Positions 1 through 9,443 of a stretch of 39,430 nucleotides of DNA are shown piece after piece (the stretch's first letter is position 1; every line of letters begins with the position of its first letter). The notes beneath the pieces were generated by a model. That model was not told the DNA's origin, made no database searches, and saw nothing but the letters and a program-made list of their open reading frames with translations. The position numbers were made by a program, and so were the translations under genes. Source of the DNA: Oppiella nova (taxonomy: Eukaryota; Arthropoda; Arachnida; Sarcoptiformes; Oppiidae); NCBI GenBank assembly GCA_905397405.1, contig CAJPVJ010000112.1, forward strand, positions 1 to 39,430, in the 5' to 3' direction.

Positions 1-837
1 TGTGTCATCAATTGAGCCAAATTAGCATGGAAGCCATATAAATAGCTCCTAAAAAGTTACGAGCAGTTTTATCATATCGTGTAGCAATAGCTCTATATTG
101 TTTTAGTTTTGCAAAAAAGTTTTCAATTAGATGCCGAGCTTTATAGAGGTGCTTATCATAGTGAATCGGCTTTGCACGATTTTTTATTGATGGAATTACC
201 GCTACACAGTTACTGGTTTTTAATTTATCTCTTTACACGTGCATCAGCATCATAAGCCTTATCGCCAGTATGGCGTATGCTTGTATTATTTTACCAATTA
301 AAACATCAGCTCCATGTATATCATCAGCTTGACCTGCTGTAAGATGAAAGCCTGTAGGGTTCCCTAAAGCATCACATGTAGTATGAATTTTGGTACTCAA
401 ACCACCTCTACTTCGTCCAATAGCTTGGTCGTTTTTATTTTTTTTAGCGCCAGCAACTATGCTGGTGAGCTCTTACAATCGTTGAATCAATCATTGAATA
501 TTCATTATCTGCATCTTTTGCTAATACTTCAAAAATCTTTTTCCATACCTCTTTTTTGCTCCATCTAGAGTGACGTAGATGAATTACACGGAAATCTCCA
601 AATCTTTCGGGAAGATCTCTCCAAGCTATGCCTGCCCTATATCGGTATAACACAGCTTCTATAAATAGTCGATTATCCTTAGCTGTAGCGCCTCTGGTAC
701 CCTCCGACCGGGTACAATATCTTTAATCCTATCCCATTGATCATCTCGTAAAGCATATCGGCGCATATAAAATATTTTTTATTTTTCTATATTATACTCT
801 AATATTTCTTATTTGTTAATTCAATTGATGACACAAC
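1..837 (-). mobile_element. Decayed IS5-like insertion sequence
   Basis: The first 15 bases and positions 821-835 form a perfect 15-bp terminal inverted repeat (TGTGTCATCAATTGA and its complement), and between them lies a transposase reading frame on the minus strand. Just outside the right repeat is AAC followed by CTAG at 838-841. IS5 is known to target YTAR, so the element may extend two bases further (to 837), with CTAG as target duplication. The left flank falls outside the window, so neither the left boundary nor the duplication can be confirmed. The transposase has four frame disruptions, so the copy is inactive by itself, although intact ends could still be used by a transposase supplied elsewhere. 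Confidence 0.85.
8..766 (-). pseudogene. IS5-family DDE transposase, multiply frameshifted
   Basis: Read from ATG at 764-766 the protein begins MRRYALRDDQWDRIKDIVPG, a typical IS5-family N-terminus. The DDE residues are still recognisable: first Asp in IDSTIVRAHQH (about 477-495), second Asp in GDKAYDAD (about 245-270), Glu in HLIENFFAKLK (about 105-140). Four frame changes are needed to read through: one base missing near 703-706, an extra T near 462-464, a change near 282-290, and an extra A near 230-235. The stop at 8-10 lies inside the left terminal repeat. Some IS5 relatives use one programmed frameshift, but four in about 750 bases indicates decay. The longest intact piece is 444-653. 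Confidence 0.9.
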
Positions 838-841
838 CTAG

Positions 842-1218
842 CACAGGATGTTAATAAAATTACTTCTTATATAAACAAAATTTTGTTTTGTGGCAAAAAC
901 TTATACTTTTTCAATCCTCTACTTGATTACTGTTCAGTATTATGAAAATAAACTAGTGATACACTTCTTCATTGTTGGGTAAATATTTTTTTAATCAAAA
1001 TACTAGATAACTCAACGGTCTCTTACTTATAAATACTTATTCCTTCCTCTAGTTTGCTCCTCTATCTTATCCTTACCTGACTAGCATTTGTATGCTATTA
1101 TCCATTAGTTTATTTTTCATATTCTTCTTTACTACAGATAATGTAATAGTTTACTTATGCTATAATGTAAAGATAAGAATTATAGAAGGAAAAAGATCAT
1201 TAAATTCAAAATAATATA
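842..1218. other. Gene-free spacer between IS and hlyD-like gene
   Basis: I find no convincing reading frame, RNA gene or repeat here. The only structure seen is an 18-bp perfect AT palindrome at 1208-1225 overlapping the stop codon of the HlyD-like gene. It has no GC stem and is not called a terminator. Confidence 0.6.
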
Positions 1219-2766
1219 TTATTTTTCTCTAAAAGCTCTAAACATAGTATCCAATATAGGATCTAGTAAATATCTTAGTAAAGTTCTTGTACCAGTAACA
1301 ATTTGTACTTCAGCTTGCATACCAGGATGGAGTTCTAAATTTTTTGATTTAGCAATTTTATTGAATTCATCCATGTCAATCTCAATCCTAGCAATATAAG
1401 TATTTTCTCCTGCTAAACGTGGGTCTCTCTCTTGTTCTTGTACAACATCAGGTGATATTTTTACAACTGTACCAATAAATAGTGGAGTGGTTCTTGATTT
1501 AAACGCACTAAAGCGTATTTTAGCTACTAAACCTTCATGTACTGAATCAATATTTTGTTGTTTTACTTTTGCTTCTATTATTAATGAATCATTAGTAGGG
1601 GAGATTTCTAAAATAGGACCACCAGCAGGAATTACTCCGCCTATTGTATGGTACTTTAATAGGTTAATAACACCATCAACAGGTGATCTTATAATTACTC
1701 GATTTAACAAATCATCATAAATTGCTAGCTGTTCCTTAGATTGCGCTACTTGTATTTCTGTATCTCTAAGTTCAGTTAATGTTTTTTCAACATATTCATT
1801 TTGTAAATTTATTATTGCAATATGGCTTTTAGTAATTTCAAGTTTAGCTCCTGCTATTTCACTATCTGAAATAGCAATCTCACTTTTAGCGCTAGACTCC
1901 TTATTTTCCTGATCTAAAAGAATAGATTTTTGTACAAACCCCTGATTATTTAATTTCTTTAAAGATTTTAAACGATCACTTGCTACTTCTAAGTTCTTTT
2001 TAGCTGATAATTTTTTTGCTTCTAAACCCTCTATTTTTTTATAAAGTTGAGCAATTTGTTGGTTAAATGATTCTTTTTTAGCTTGATACATCTCCTTTCG
2101 GGATCTAAATAGATTTTTTTGTGTGTATATGATTTTTTCTACTTTAGGTATATTTATATACTTTGTTAGAGATTCTGGAAAGTCAATTTCCTCTTGATTA
2201 TCTCTTTCAGCAATTAAACGACTTTCTGTTGCTAAAGCATTCCTATATTGATATAATGTGCTCTCATGTTGAGATTTAATCTTTGTATCTTCTAATTCTA
2301 TTAATTTATCTCCTTTCTTAACTTTATCACCTTGTTTTACAAAAATATTACTAATAATCCCACCTTCTTGATGTTGGATTGTTTTTTTATTACTATTTGA
2401 CATTACAACACCAATAGCTACAGCTGCACTATCTAATGGGGCTACACTACTCCATATTCCACCAATAAGAACAAAAAATATAATAATATAAACACCAAAA
2501 AGAATTGGAGACCTAGCACTTTGAATCACATCATTACGATCTGTATCTGTTTTTTTTGTGATAAAATTAATAAAACGATCTAGATAGAATAATGTTCTTT
2601 GGATAAAATAAGAAATTTTCTGTAGAGTTTTTTGTGATATAATATTACGTTTTGCTTTCTTATTTAATGTTATATTGTTTTGTAAAGATAAAAGCTGTTT
2701 TAATTGTTCTGGTGTAAATTTACTACTTGCAGAACTTTTATTAATATCTTGTGATTCTTGTATCAT
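1219..2766 (-). CDS. HlyD-family type I secretion periplasmic adaptor
   Basis: The 515-residue product has the architecture of the membrane-fusion subunit of type I secretion systems (HlyD/PrtE/AprE family). There is a cytoplasmic N-terminus of about 90 residues, one membrane span at about 88-112 (ILFGVYIIIFFVLIGGIW), a lipoyl/barrel-sandwich half (HQEGGIISNIFVKQGDKVKK), and a long Lys/Glu-rich coiled-coil hairpin in the middle. The returning half contains RVIIRSPVDGVINLL, and a C-terminal beta domain ends near HPGMQAEVQIVTG. Such proteins link the inner-membrane ABC exporter to an outer-membrane TolC channel so that proteins with C-terminal signals are exported in one step. The start lies 18 bases after the ABC exporter gene, so the two probably form one transcript. 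The frame is intact although its partner is broken. The secreted substrate is not visible. Confidence 0.9.
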   Translation of the reverse strand: MIQESQDINKSSASSKFTPEQLKQLLSLQNNITLNKKAKRNIISQKTLQKISYFIQRTLFYLDRFINFITKKTDTDRNDVIQSARSPILFGVYIIIFFVLIGGIWSSVAPLDSAAVAIGVVMSNSNKKTIQHQEGGIISNIFVKQGDKVKKGDKLIELEDTKIKSQHESTLYQYRNALATESRLIAERDNQEEIDFPESLTKYINIPKVEKIIYTQKNLFRSRKEMYQAKKESFNQQIAQLYKKIEGLEAKKLSAKKNLEVASDRLKSLKKLNNQGFVQKSILLDQENKESSAKSEIAISDSEIAGAKLEITKSHIAIINLQNEYVEKTLTELRDTEIQVAQSKEQLAIYDDLLNRVIIRSPVDGVINLLKYHTIGGVIPAGGPILEISPTNDSLIIEAKVKQQNIDSVHEGLVAKIRFSAFKSRTTPLFIGTVVKISPDVVQEQERDPRLAGENTYIARIEIDMDEFNKIAKSKNLELHPGMQAEVQIVTGTRTLLRYLLDPILDTMFRAFREK

Positions 2767-2784
2767 AGTTAAAACTTTATAACC

Positions 2785-4789
2785 TTATTTATTAATATGA
2801 ATTGTTCCACTTTGTAACATTTTAACTCGATTCTGAATCTCTTCTTGGGTACCATATATACTTACTGCCCCATCTTGTAATACTAGAATCTTGTCTACAA
2901 CTGATAATATTGAAGGTCTATGAGAAATTACTATGACAGATATACCTTTAATCTTTGCTTGTTTCAAAGAGTTTGATAAAGCTATTTCACCTGCTTCATC
3001 AAGATTTGCATTAGGTTCATCTAGAATAATCATTTTTGGGTTACAAAAAAAACTTCTCGCAAGACCTATCCTTTGTCTTTGCCCTCCAGAAAGATTTGAT
3101 CCTCCAGGTCCTATATCTGAATCATAACCATCTGGAAGCCTTAAAATCATTTCATGAGCACCAGCAATTTTAGCTGCTTCAATTACTTTATCTGGTTCAG
3201 GATTTTCATCCATCCTAGCAATATTTTGCTTTATAGTACCACTAAATAGTTCTATACCTTGTGGTAAATATCCTACATGTTTACCAAAATCCTCTCTATT
3301 CCAACGATAAATTTCTCCACCATCAAGCCTTACTGTGCCAGATGACGCTTTCCATATCCCAACTATCACTTTAGCTAAAGTAGATTTACCAGATGCAGAC
3401 GGACCAATAATTGCTAATATTTCACCAGGTTGGACAGAAAAAGATACTCCCTTTAAAATATATTTTGGTACAGATTGTTGTTGTAACAACTGGTGGTAAG
3501 GATATGACTACTGGTGGCATGATTATGAGCTCTATTATAGTAGGCAGAGCTTTAGCACCTTTTGATAATGCAATTGATTTATGGAAAAATATGAGTGGGG
3601 CTACAACTATCACTTTAGCTAAAGTAGATTTACCAGATGCAGACGGACCAATAATTGCTAATATTTCACCAGGTTGGACAGAAAAAGATACTCCCTTTAA
3701 AATATATTTTGGTACAGATTGTTGTTGTAATAATTGTGGTGGTAAAGGTACAGCATAAAAAATATTTTCAACAGTAAGGTGACCTTGAACATTTGGAATA
3801 GGCATTGCCTCATCCCTTGATATAGTGTTATTAAATAATTGATTAATATTTTTATAAGACTTAAGAGCCCCACTCATATTTTTCCATAAATCAATTGCAT
3901 TATCAAAAGGTGCTAAAGCTCTGCCTACTATAATAGAGCTCATAATCATGCCACCAGTAGTCATATCCTTACCACCAGTTGTTACAACAACATAGGCTCC
4001 TATACCAGTTACTGCCATCTGCATTATATTACGGATAAATCTTGAAAAATTTGAAATAACTCCATTACGATAGCTTGCTATTGATTGTTTCTCTAAAGAT
4101 GCTTTATTAAATTTATGCCAATTAAAAGTAACATTTTTCATCATACCCATTGCTTCAACTACTTCTGCATTTCTATTAGCAATATCTGCTTGGGTCATAC
4201 CTTTTATTGAAAATTCAGTTGCTTCACCAAGTGTTTTGTTTGTAGCGGCAGCATTAAAAAAGGCAGATGATATTATAATTATAGCGCCACATATTGTTAT
4301 GATACCAATATAAGGATGAATTAAAAAAATAACTATTATGTAAATAATACTCCAAGGTGCATCAAATAAAGTATTAATACCAGTACTAGTTAAAAAAGTC
4401 TTTACTGCTTGAAAGTCTCTTAATAATTGACTTGCAGCCATATTATTACGTGCAGCAGAAGCTGAAATAGAATAACCAAAGATCACAGGGGATACAGTTT
4501 TATCAAGCCATTCACCTACTTTAATTAAAGTAAATGACCTAGCAATTTGTAATAACCCATAGATAAAGTAAATTGAACCAATGATAAGTGATAACCATAA
4601 AAGTGTATATAAATTTCCACTCCCTATTACCCTATCAAGAACTTGTAGAGAGTAAAGAGGAGTTATTAACATCAATAAATTAATAACAAAGGCAAACCAA
4701 AAAACTACCCAAAAGGCTAATTTACATTTAGCTAATGCATTTGCTAGGTGATTTACTTTATTTTGGATTGTTCCGGTATTTTTAGTCAT
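2785..4789 (-). pseudogene. Type I secretion ABC permease/ATPase, broken by a 244-bp insertion
   Basis: This is a PrtD/AprD-like exporter with fused membrane and ATPase domains. Read from ATG at 4789, the protein has about 300 residues of membrane domain (spans such as LAFWVVFWFAFVINLLMLI), then a linker and the start of the nucleotide-binding domain through Walker A (GPSASGKST). At about 3603 it runs into inserted DNA and stops at 3422. The complete ATPase domain, with a second Walker A, signature LSGGQRQRIGLARS, Walker B MIILDEPNANLD and switch His in VISHRPS, continues in another frame at 2785-3489, for which only TTG (3487-3489) is available as a start. Without the 244 bases, the gene would be 1761 nt, one frame of 586 residues, the usual length of this family. 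Two separate polypeptides are conceivable, but loss of function is more likely. The HlyD-like partner follows 18 bases downstream. Confidence 0.9.
3487..3730. repeat. 244-bp insertion: inverted copy plus direct duplication of the host gene
   Basis: Positions 3360-3486 and 3604-3730 are a perfect-looking 127-bp direct repeat (offset 244), covering the start of the ATPase domain. Between them, 3487-3602 is an inverted copy of about 3875-3990, from the end of the membrane domain of the same gene. At one junction the two sources share TGTTGTTGTAA (11 bases); at the other there is one base (A3603) explained by neither. This is the pattern expected from a replication template switch onto the opposite strand and back. 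The insert is not a multiple of three and breaks the exporter gene. Confidence 0.9.
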
Positions 4790-5669
4790 ATTCCTATTAC
4801 ATCTTAAACATTAAAGATTAATTAGTAACTGAAGCTACAGTTATTTTTTAATTAACTTATTAGTTATTCAATATTCTTTAATTTTTTCTTTGAGTAGCTG
4901 CAAATCATCCTCCTGATTATTGAGATTACAGATGCTTTAGTAATGTATTTCTTAAATAAAAAACTAAGTACTTCAATATACCTAAAAACTCTAAACATTA
5001 AGATTTAGATAATATAACATTAGTAGTTTTATATGATATTAATAAATCAAAGTATAATAAACACTTAGTGAATCATAAGAACTAACAACATCATTGACAC
5101 TATTATATATTTCGTTAATTAATATAGACTATCTTAGCTCTATAAAATTACTTAAGTTAATCTCATAGGCTTATTAAACATTCAATTTGACTTTAACAAT
5201 TAATTATAACTCTCATTAATCAATGATTACTCTTAAATATTAAATAAAGAACTAGAAAACCAACTTTTAGTTTTAAACTATATCATTAATAATGATCACT
5301 TAGCTCTATATAATTTTTAGTGAGAACATGAAAAATATTTATTAATAAAGCAGCTAGCATATAAAAATAACACAACTAATCATACAACTTTTTGAAAATT
5401 AACTCCTAATAACCTAAAGAATCTTGTGTATTAGTTGTTAAAACACACAAAATTAATCACTTAGTTCTTGAAATATCTTAGATACATACTAAATCTTAAA
5501 ACACTTTTTATTTTATTTAAAAATGAAAATTATGCAACTTTATTAATTAATAAAAAATAACTCTTGGAAAGCATTATATCATTAAAATAATATTCTTGCA
5601 ACCTATAATTACATCTTTATTAAATATTTTTATTGATTTATAAAAATACCAAGTAATATTAAGTAATAT
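4790..5669. other. 880-bp gene-free region
   Basis: No coding region is apparent on either strand, and stops are frequent in all frames. It separates asd from the type I secretion genes, all on the minus strand. A small hairpin at 4826-4843 (TAACTG / CAGTTA, 6-base loop) followed by six T on the plus strand resembles a weak terminator, but no plus-strand gene precedes it. A 10-base tandem repeat (AAGTAATATT twice) lies at 5651-5670, at the end of asd. The region may be a fully decayed gene. Confidence 0.6.
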
Positions 5670-6686
5670 TTATAAATATTGTTTAACTAATTCTTCTGCT
5701 ATTTGTACTGCATTTAAAGCAGCTCCCTTGCGTAAATTATCTGAAGTTATCCATAAGCTTAAAGTATTTTTTTGACTCTTATCATTTCTAATGCGTGAAA
5801 CATGAACAAAATCATCTCCTGCAACATCTATTGGTGAGGAATATTGTAGCTTATCTGAAATAGAGTGGAGTTTAATACTATCTGATTCTTTTAAAATCTT
5901 CTCTGCTTCTTTAGCGTTAATTTGTTTTTTAAATTCTACATTAAGTGAAATAGCATGGGATATGAATACAGGAACTCTAACACAAGTAATATTAGATTTA
6001 ACATAAGGGTTTATAATTTTCTCTAATTCAAGAGAAATTTTAAATTCTTCAGTAGTAGAACCATCTTGGTTAAAATCACCTATATGTGGAAATAAGTTAA
6101 AAGCTATTTGTTTAGGAAATATTTTGGGGGGTAAATCATCAAAGATATACTTTGCTTTAGTTTGGTTATAAAGTTCGTCCATAGCTAATTTGCCAGCTCC
6201 TGAAACTGATTGGTAAGTAGATGCTACTATCCTTTTTATTATAGCTTCATTATCAAGTGGTTTTAACGTAGTAACTATAGGAATTGTACAACAATTTGGA
6301 CTAGCAATAATATTTTTAATATTATAATTTTTTATGTCTGATAAATTTGCTTCTGGTACGATTAATGGTACATCTTTATCAAATCTAAAAAATGAAGATT
6401 TATCAATAACAATACATCCTTTGCTTGTAGCTTGAGGTATATGTTCTCTTGATATTTTCGATCCGGCTGCAAAAAAAGCTATATCAATTTTACTAAAATT
6501 AAAGTTGTCTAATGTGGAAACCTTAAGAGTAAGATTGCCAAACTGAATATCTGTTCCTATAGAATCATTTGATGCTATCACATAAATATTATTAATAGGA
6601 AAAGATCTTTTTGCTAGAATGTTTACAATTTCACGTCCAACATTACCGGTAGCGCCAATTACTGCTATATTATATTTTTTTTCCAT
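5670..6686 (-). CDS. asd: Aspartate-semialdehyde dehydrogenase
   Basis: The 338-residue product converts L-aspartyl-4-phosphate to aspartate-4-semialdehyde with NADPH, the branch step toward diaminopimelate, lysine, threonine and methionine. Visible marks are the dinucleotide-binding loop GATGNVGRE (residues 11-19), catalytic Cys132 in SPNCCTIP, the SGAGK motif after it, and the substrate-binding segment RVPVFISHA with its conserved His. Length is normal. In a reduced intracellular genome the likely need is diaminopimelate for peptidoglycan. The HIT-family gene starts 12 bases upstream on the same strand, so the two are probably cotranscribed. Confidence 0.96.
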   Translation of the reverse strand: MEKKYNIAVIGATGNVGREIVNILAKRSFPINNIYVIASNDSIGTDIQFGNLTLKVSTLDNFNFSKIDIAFFAAGSKISREHIPQATSKGCIVIDKSSFFRFDKDVPLIVPEANLSDIKNYNIKNIIASPNCCTIPIVTTLKPLDNEAIIKRIVASTYQSVSGAGKLAMDELYNQTKAKYIFDDLPPKIFPKQIAFNLFPHIGDFNQDGSTTEEFKISLELEKIINPYVKSNITCVRVPVFISHAISLNVEFKKQINAKEAEKILKESDSIKLHSISDKLQYSSPIDVAGDDFVHVSRIRNDKSQKNTLSLWITSDNLRKGAALNAVQIAEELVKQYL

Positions 6687-6698
6687 AATTATAAATGA

Positions 6699-7049
6699 TT
6701 ATATTAAGTTAGTAATATTATTTCCACTGATAAGGTGAAAATGGAAATGGAAAATTGTTTGTCCTAAATTTAAGCCATTATTAGTGATTAGACGATATCC
6801 ATCTTTATCTAAGCCAAGAGTTTTAGCAATATAAGCAATTTTAGTAAAATAGTTTTTAATCTCTTTATCAGAAGCATTAGTAATAAAATCATTATAATCA
6901 ATATATTCCTTTTTAGGTATGATTATTATATGTGTAGGCATCACAGGTTTTATATCATTAAATGCTAATAATTCTTCATCTTCATAAACTATTCTAGCTG
7001 AGGTAGTTTTTGCAATGATTTGAGCAAAAATGTTATTTTTATCGTACAT
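6699..7049 (-). CDS. HIT (histidine triad) family protein
   Basis: The 116-residue product is a small nucleotide-binding hydrolase of the Hint branch. The triad HFHFHLI (H-x-H-x-H-x-x) lies near the C-terminus after GLNLGQTIFHF, and the N-terminal IVYEDEELLAFNDIKPVMPTHIIIIPKK is typical of Hint. Members hydrolyse purine nucleoside phosphoramidates or acyl-adenylates; the substrate here is unknown. It overlaps the upstream DUF2628 gene by 11 bases and is followed by asd after 12, so the three minus-strand genes look like one transcript. The protein ends soon after the triad (GNNITNLI), slightly shorter than many Hint proteins, but the core is complete. Confidence 0.92.
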   Translation of the reverse strand: MYDKNNIFAQIIAKTTSARIVYEDEELLAFNDIKPVMPTHIIIIPKKEYIDYNDFITNASDKEIKNYFTKIAYIAKTLGLDKDGYRLITNNGLNLGQTIFHFHFHLISGNNITNLI

Positions 7050-7407
7050 AATTTTCCTGATTAGATCTTTCTAAGAATTTTAATTCTGCTTCTAGTGTTG
7101 AGGATGCTAATATTATATCTTGAAGTTGATAATTTTTCTGTTCTAAATAATATTCCCTTATATCAGTAGCAAAAAAGCCAAATATCAAACCCAGTATTAT
7201 TTTACTGAAGGGGATTGTATCATCAATATGTAAAATCACCGAAACAATATGGAATAATAAAGTGATTATTAGTAATGTCCACATTTTATGGTATAATGTC
7301 CATAGAATATTAAAAAATGATGCTATTAATGAAAATCCTTCTTTTATTATTACAAAATCAGTATAGTTTTTTTTAGTAGGATTAACATATATTATGTATA
7401 TATTCAT
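7039..7407 (-). CDS. DUF2628-like small membrane protein
   Basis: A 122-residue protein from ATG at 7405-7407, giving MNIYIIYVNP. A start five codons upstream (7422) is open, but the shorter one fits better, because the family usually begins close to this beta-strand. There are two or three hydrophobic segments (GFSLIASFFNILWTLYHKMW, TLLIITLLFHIVSVILHI, IILGLIFGFFATDIREYYL), with the W-L-Y-x-K-M-W element typical of DUF2628 proteins. The C-terminus is polar and Glu-rich. Function is unknown. It overlaps the HIT gene by 11 bases and diverges from hslV across about 125 bases. Confidence 0.7.
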   Translation of the reverse strand: MNIYIIYVNPTKKNYTDFVIIKEGFSLIASFFNILWTLYHKMWTLLIITLLFHIVSVILHIDDTIPFSKIILGLIFGFFATDIREYYLEQKNYQLQDIILASSTLEAELKFLERSNQENYVR

Positions 7408-7467
7408 AAATAAGACTTGCAATTTTAATTATAAATGATTATTTCAGTAAAGGTCTAATAATTTGTG

Positions 7468-7494
7468 TTGGCAATACACATTTAATTATATACT
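7468..7494 (+). promoter_or_regulatory. Possible hslVU promoter
   Basis: TTGGCA at 7468-7473 and TATACT at 7489-7494 resemble sigma-70 -35 and -10 boxes, 40 bases before the hslV start. The spacer is only 15 bases, shorter than ideal. The -35 box lies within a small inverted repeat, TGTGTTGGCAATACACA. No heat-shock sigma-32 consensus was recognised. This is pattern matching only. Confidence 0.3.
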
Positions 7495-7533
7495 GGTTTA
7501 ATTGCCTAATATCAATATTTAAAAAAATTTATT

Positions 7534-8094
7534 ATGTCAGATAAGCTATCAAAAGATTCTACTTTGCATGGTACTACCATACTTTGTTTAAAAAAGGGAA
7601 AAGATGTAGTTATTGCGGCTGATGGTCAAGTTTCCCATGGTAATACTATTTTAAAGTCGACTGCGCGTAAATTAAGGACTATACATGACAATAAAATAGT
7701 AGCTGGGTTTGCTGGTTCTACGGCCGATGCTTTAACCCTGTTTGAAAAACTAGAAACAAAGTTAGAGAAGCATGGTTCTAATTTACTGAGAAGTTCTGTT
7801 GAATTAGCAAAAGATTGGCGAAGTGATAAGTATTTACGTAAACTTGAAGCAATGATGATTGTTGCTGATCAACAAAATATTCTAATTTTAACTGGAGCAG
7901 GGGATGTCGTTGATCCTGAAGGTGATTTAGCTGCTATAGGTTCTGGTGGTTTATATGCTCTTTCTGCTGCTAGGGCCTTGATGTCTATAGAAAATAATTT
8001 AACAGCAGAAGAAATTGCTTTGAAAGCAATGCATGTCGCAGCAGATATTTGTGTTTATTCCAATCATAATATTATTTTAGAAAAAGTTATATGA
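7534..8094 (+). CDS. hslV: ATP-dependent protease HslUV, peptidase subunit HslV
   Basis: The 186-residue product is the proteasome-like beta-type peptidase that assembles as two stacked hexamers and is gated by HslU. A 13-residue propeptide precedes the TT of STLHGTTIL; Thr14 is the expected N-terminal nucleophile after autoprocessing. Further marks are [19 protein letters not shown]-like ARKLRTIHD, the [15 protein letters not shown] segment, and [14 protein letters not shown] near the C-terminus. No strong Shine-Dalgarno sequence precedes the ATG, as often in AT-rich Rickettsiales. hslU overlaps its end by four bases (ATGA), so the two are translationally coupled. The complex degrades misfolded and regulatory proteins in the cytoplasm. 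Confidence 0.97.
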   Translation: MSDKLSKDSTLHGTTILCLKKGKDVVIAADGQVSHGNTILKSTARKLRTIHDNKIVAGFAGSTADALTLFEKLETKLEKHGSNLLRSSVELAKDWRSDKYLRKLEAMMIVADQQNILILTGAGDVVDPEGDLAAIGSGGLYALSAARALMSIENNLTAEEIALKAMHVAADICVYSNHNIILEKVI

Positions 8095-9434
8095 ATAATA
8101 ATTTAAAAAGAAAATTAATGGGATTAACTCCAGCTGAAATTGTTACTGAACTTGATAGGTTTATTGTAGGGCAGCATAAGGCTAAAAAGGCTGTGTCTAT
8201 AGCATTAAGAAATCGTTGTCGTCGAAAAAATGTTGAAGAACCATTGCGTCAGGAAATTGCTCCAAAAAATATTTTAATGATTGGACCTACTGGTGTTGGT
8301 AAAACTGAAATTGCTCGAAGACTCGCAAAGCTTACAGGTTCGCCTTTTCTTAAAGTCGAAGCAACAAAATTTACTGAAGTTGGATATGTTGGTCGTGATG
8401 TTGAATCCATAGTACGAGATTTAGTTGAAATAGCTATTAATATACAAAAAGCTAATGCTAAAAAAGAAGTGAATATTGCTGCAAATTTAAAAGTAATAGA
8501 TAGAATATTAGATGTATTAGTTGGTAAATCAGCATCTAGTGAAACTAGAGAAAAATGGCGTGCTCAACTTTTAAATAAAGAGCTTGATAATGTTGAAATT
8601 GAATTAGATGTTATTGATAACACTAATCCACTTAGTAGTGGAAATTTTGAAATTCCAGGTATAAGTGGTAATGCTTCTTTAGGTGTAGTAAACATTAGTG
8701 ATATGATTGGTAAGGCTTTTGGTAGTGGTAGGACTAAGCGTAAAAAGATGTTAATTAAAGATGCAATGATTATCCTTGCGCAAGAAGAATCTGAGAAATT
8801 AATAGATCAAGAAAAAATTATTCAGGTTGCGTTACAATTAGTAGAAAATGATGGTATAGTATTTATCGATGAAATTGATAAAATTACTTCAAGGACTGAA
8901 AATAAAGGTGGAGAAGTAAGTAGGGAAGGGGTTCAAAGGGACTTGTTGCCCTTAATTGAAGGTACTACTGTTAACACTAAATATGGTGTAGTAGATACTA
9001 GTCATATTTTATTTATTGCATCAGGAGCATTTCATTCATCAAAACCATCTGATTTATTAGCAGAACTTCAGGGAAGGTTGCCTATTAGGGTAGAATTAAA
9101 GGCATTGGATAAGGATGATATGGTTAAGATTTTAACTGAGCCGGAGTCAAACTTAATTAAACAATATACAGCTTTAATTGCTACTGAAGAGGTAGAATTA
9201 GAATTTACTAACTCGGCGATAGAACAAATTGCTGTTTATGCAGAAGATATCAATAAAAAAATTGAAGATATAGGTGCAAGAAGATTACATACAATTCTTG
9301 AACATTTATTAGAAGATATAAGTTTTAATGCTAGTGATATTCAAGAAAAAAAGATTGTTCTTGATAAGGATTTTGTAGATAAACAATTGTCAACAATTGC
9401 TAAAGATCTCAACTTAGCAAAATATATTTTATAA
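8091..9434 (+). CDS. hslU: ATP-dependent protease HslUV, ATPase subunit HslU
   Basis: The 447-residue AAA+ unfoldase feeds substrates to HslV. Visible marks are Walker A GPTGVGKT (residues 65-72), the pore loop GYVGRD (98-103), Walker [12 protein letters not shown], and the C-terminal region [20 protein letters not shown] typical of HslU. The intermediate I-domain (about residues 110-235) is present. Length is normal. It overlaps hslV by four bases and ends nine bases before the comM pseudogene, whose remains suggest a former three-gene transcript. Confidence 0.97.
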   Translation: MNNNLKRKLMGLTPAEIVTELDRFIVGQHKAKKAVSIALRNRCRRKNVEEPLRQEIAPKNILMIGPTGVGKTEIARRLAKLTGSPFLKVEATKFTEVGYVGRDVESIVRDLVEIAINIQKANAKKEVNIAANLKVIDRILDVLVGKSASSETREKWRAQLLNKELDNVEIELDVIDNTNPLSSGNFEIPGISGNASLGVVNISDMIGKAFGSGRTKRKKMLIKDAMIILAQEESEKLIDQEKIIQVALQLVENDGIVFIDEIDKITSRTENKGGEVSREGVQRDLLPLIEGTTVNTKYGVVDTSHILFIASGAFHSSKPSDLLAELQGRLPIRVELKALDKDDMVKILTEPESNLIKQYTALIATEEVELEFTNSAIEQIAVYAEDINKKIEDIGARRLHTILEHLLEDISFNASDIQEKKIVLDKDFVDKQLSTIAKDLNLAKYIL

Positions 9435-9443
9435 ATTTTGTTA

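Noticed and set aside
383-568. Plus-strand frame inside the IS
   Set aside because: Antisense shadow of the transposase, with no family resemblance.
1208-1225. Perfect 18-bp AT palindrome at the end of the HlyD-like gene
   Set aside because: No GC pairs and no suitable U-tract; such palindromes are expected by chance in this base composition.
3411-3758. Plus-strand 115-residue frame containing TTGGKDMTTGG
   Set aside because: It is created by the inverted segment of the exporter gene and is an artefact of the insertion.
4826-4849. Hairpin plus six T resembling a plus-strand terminator
   Set aside because: No plus-strand gene or promoter precedes it; kept only as a remark on the spacer.
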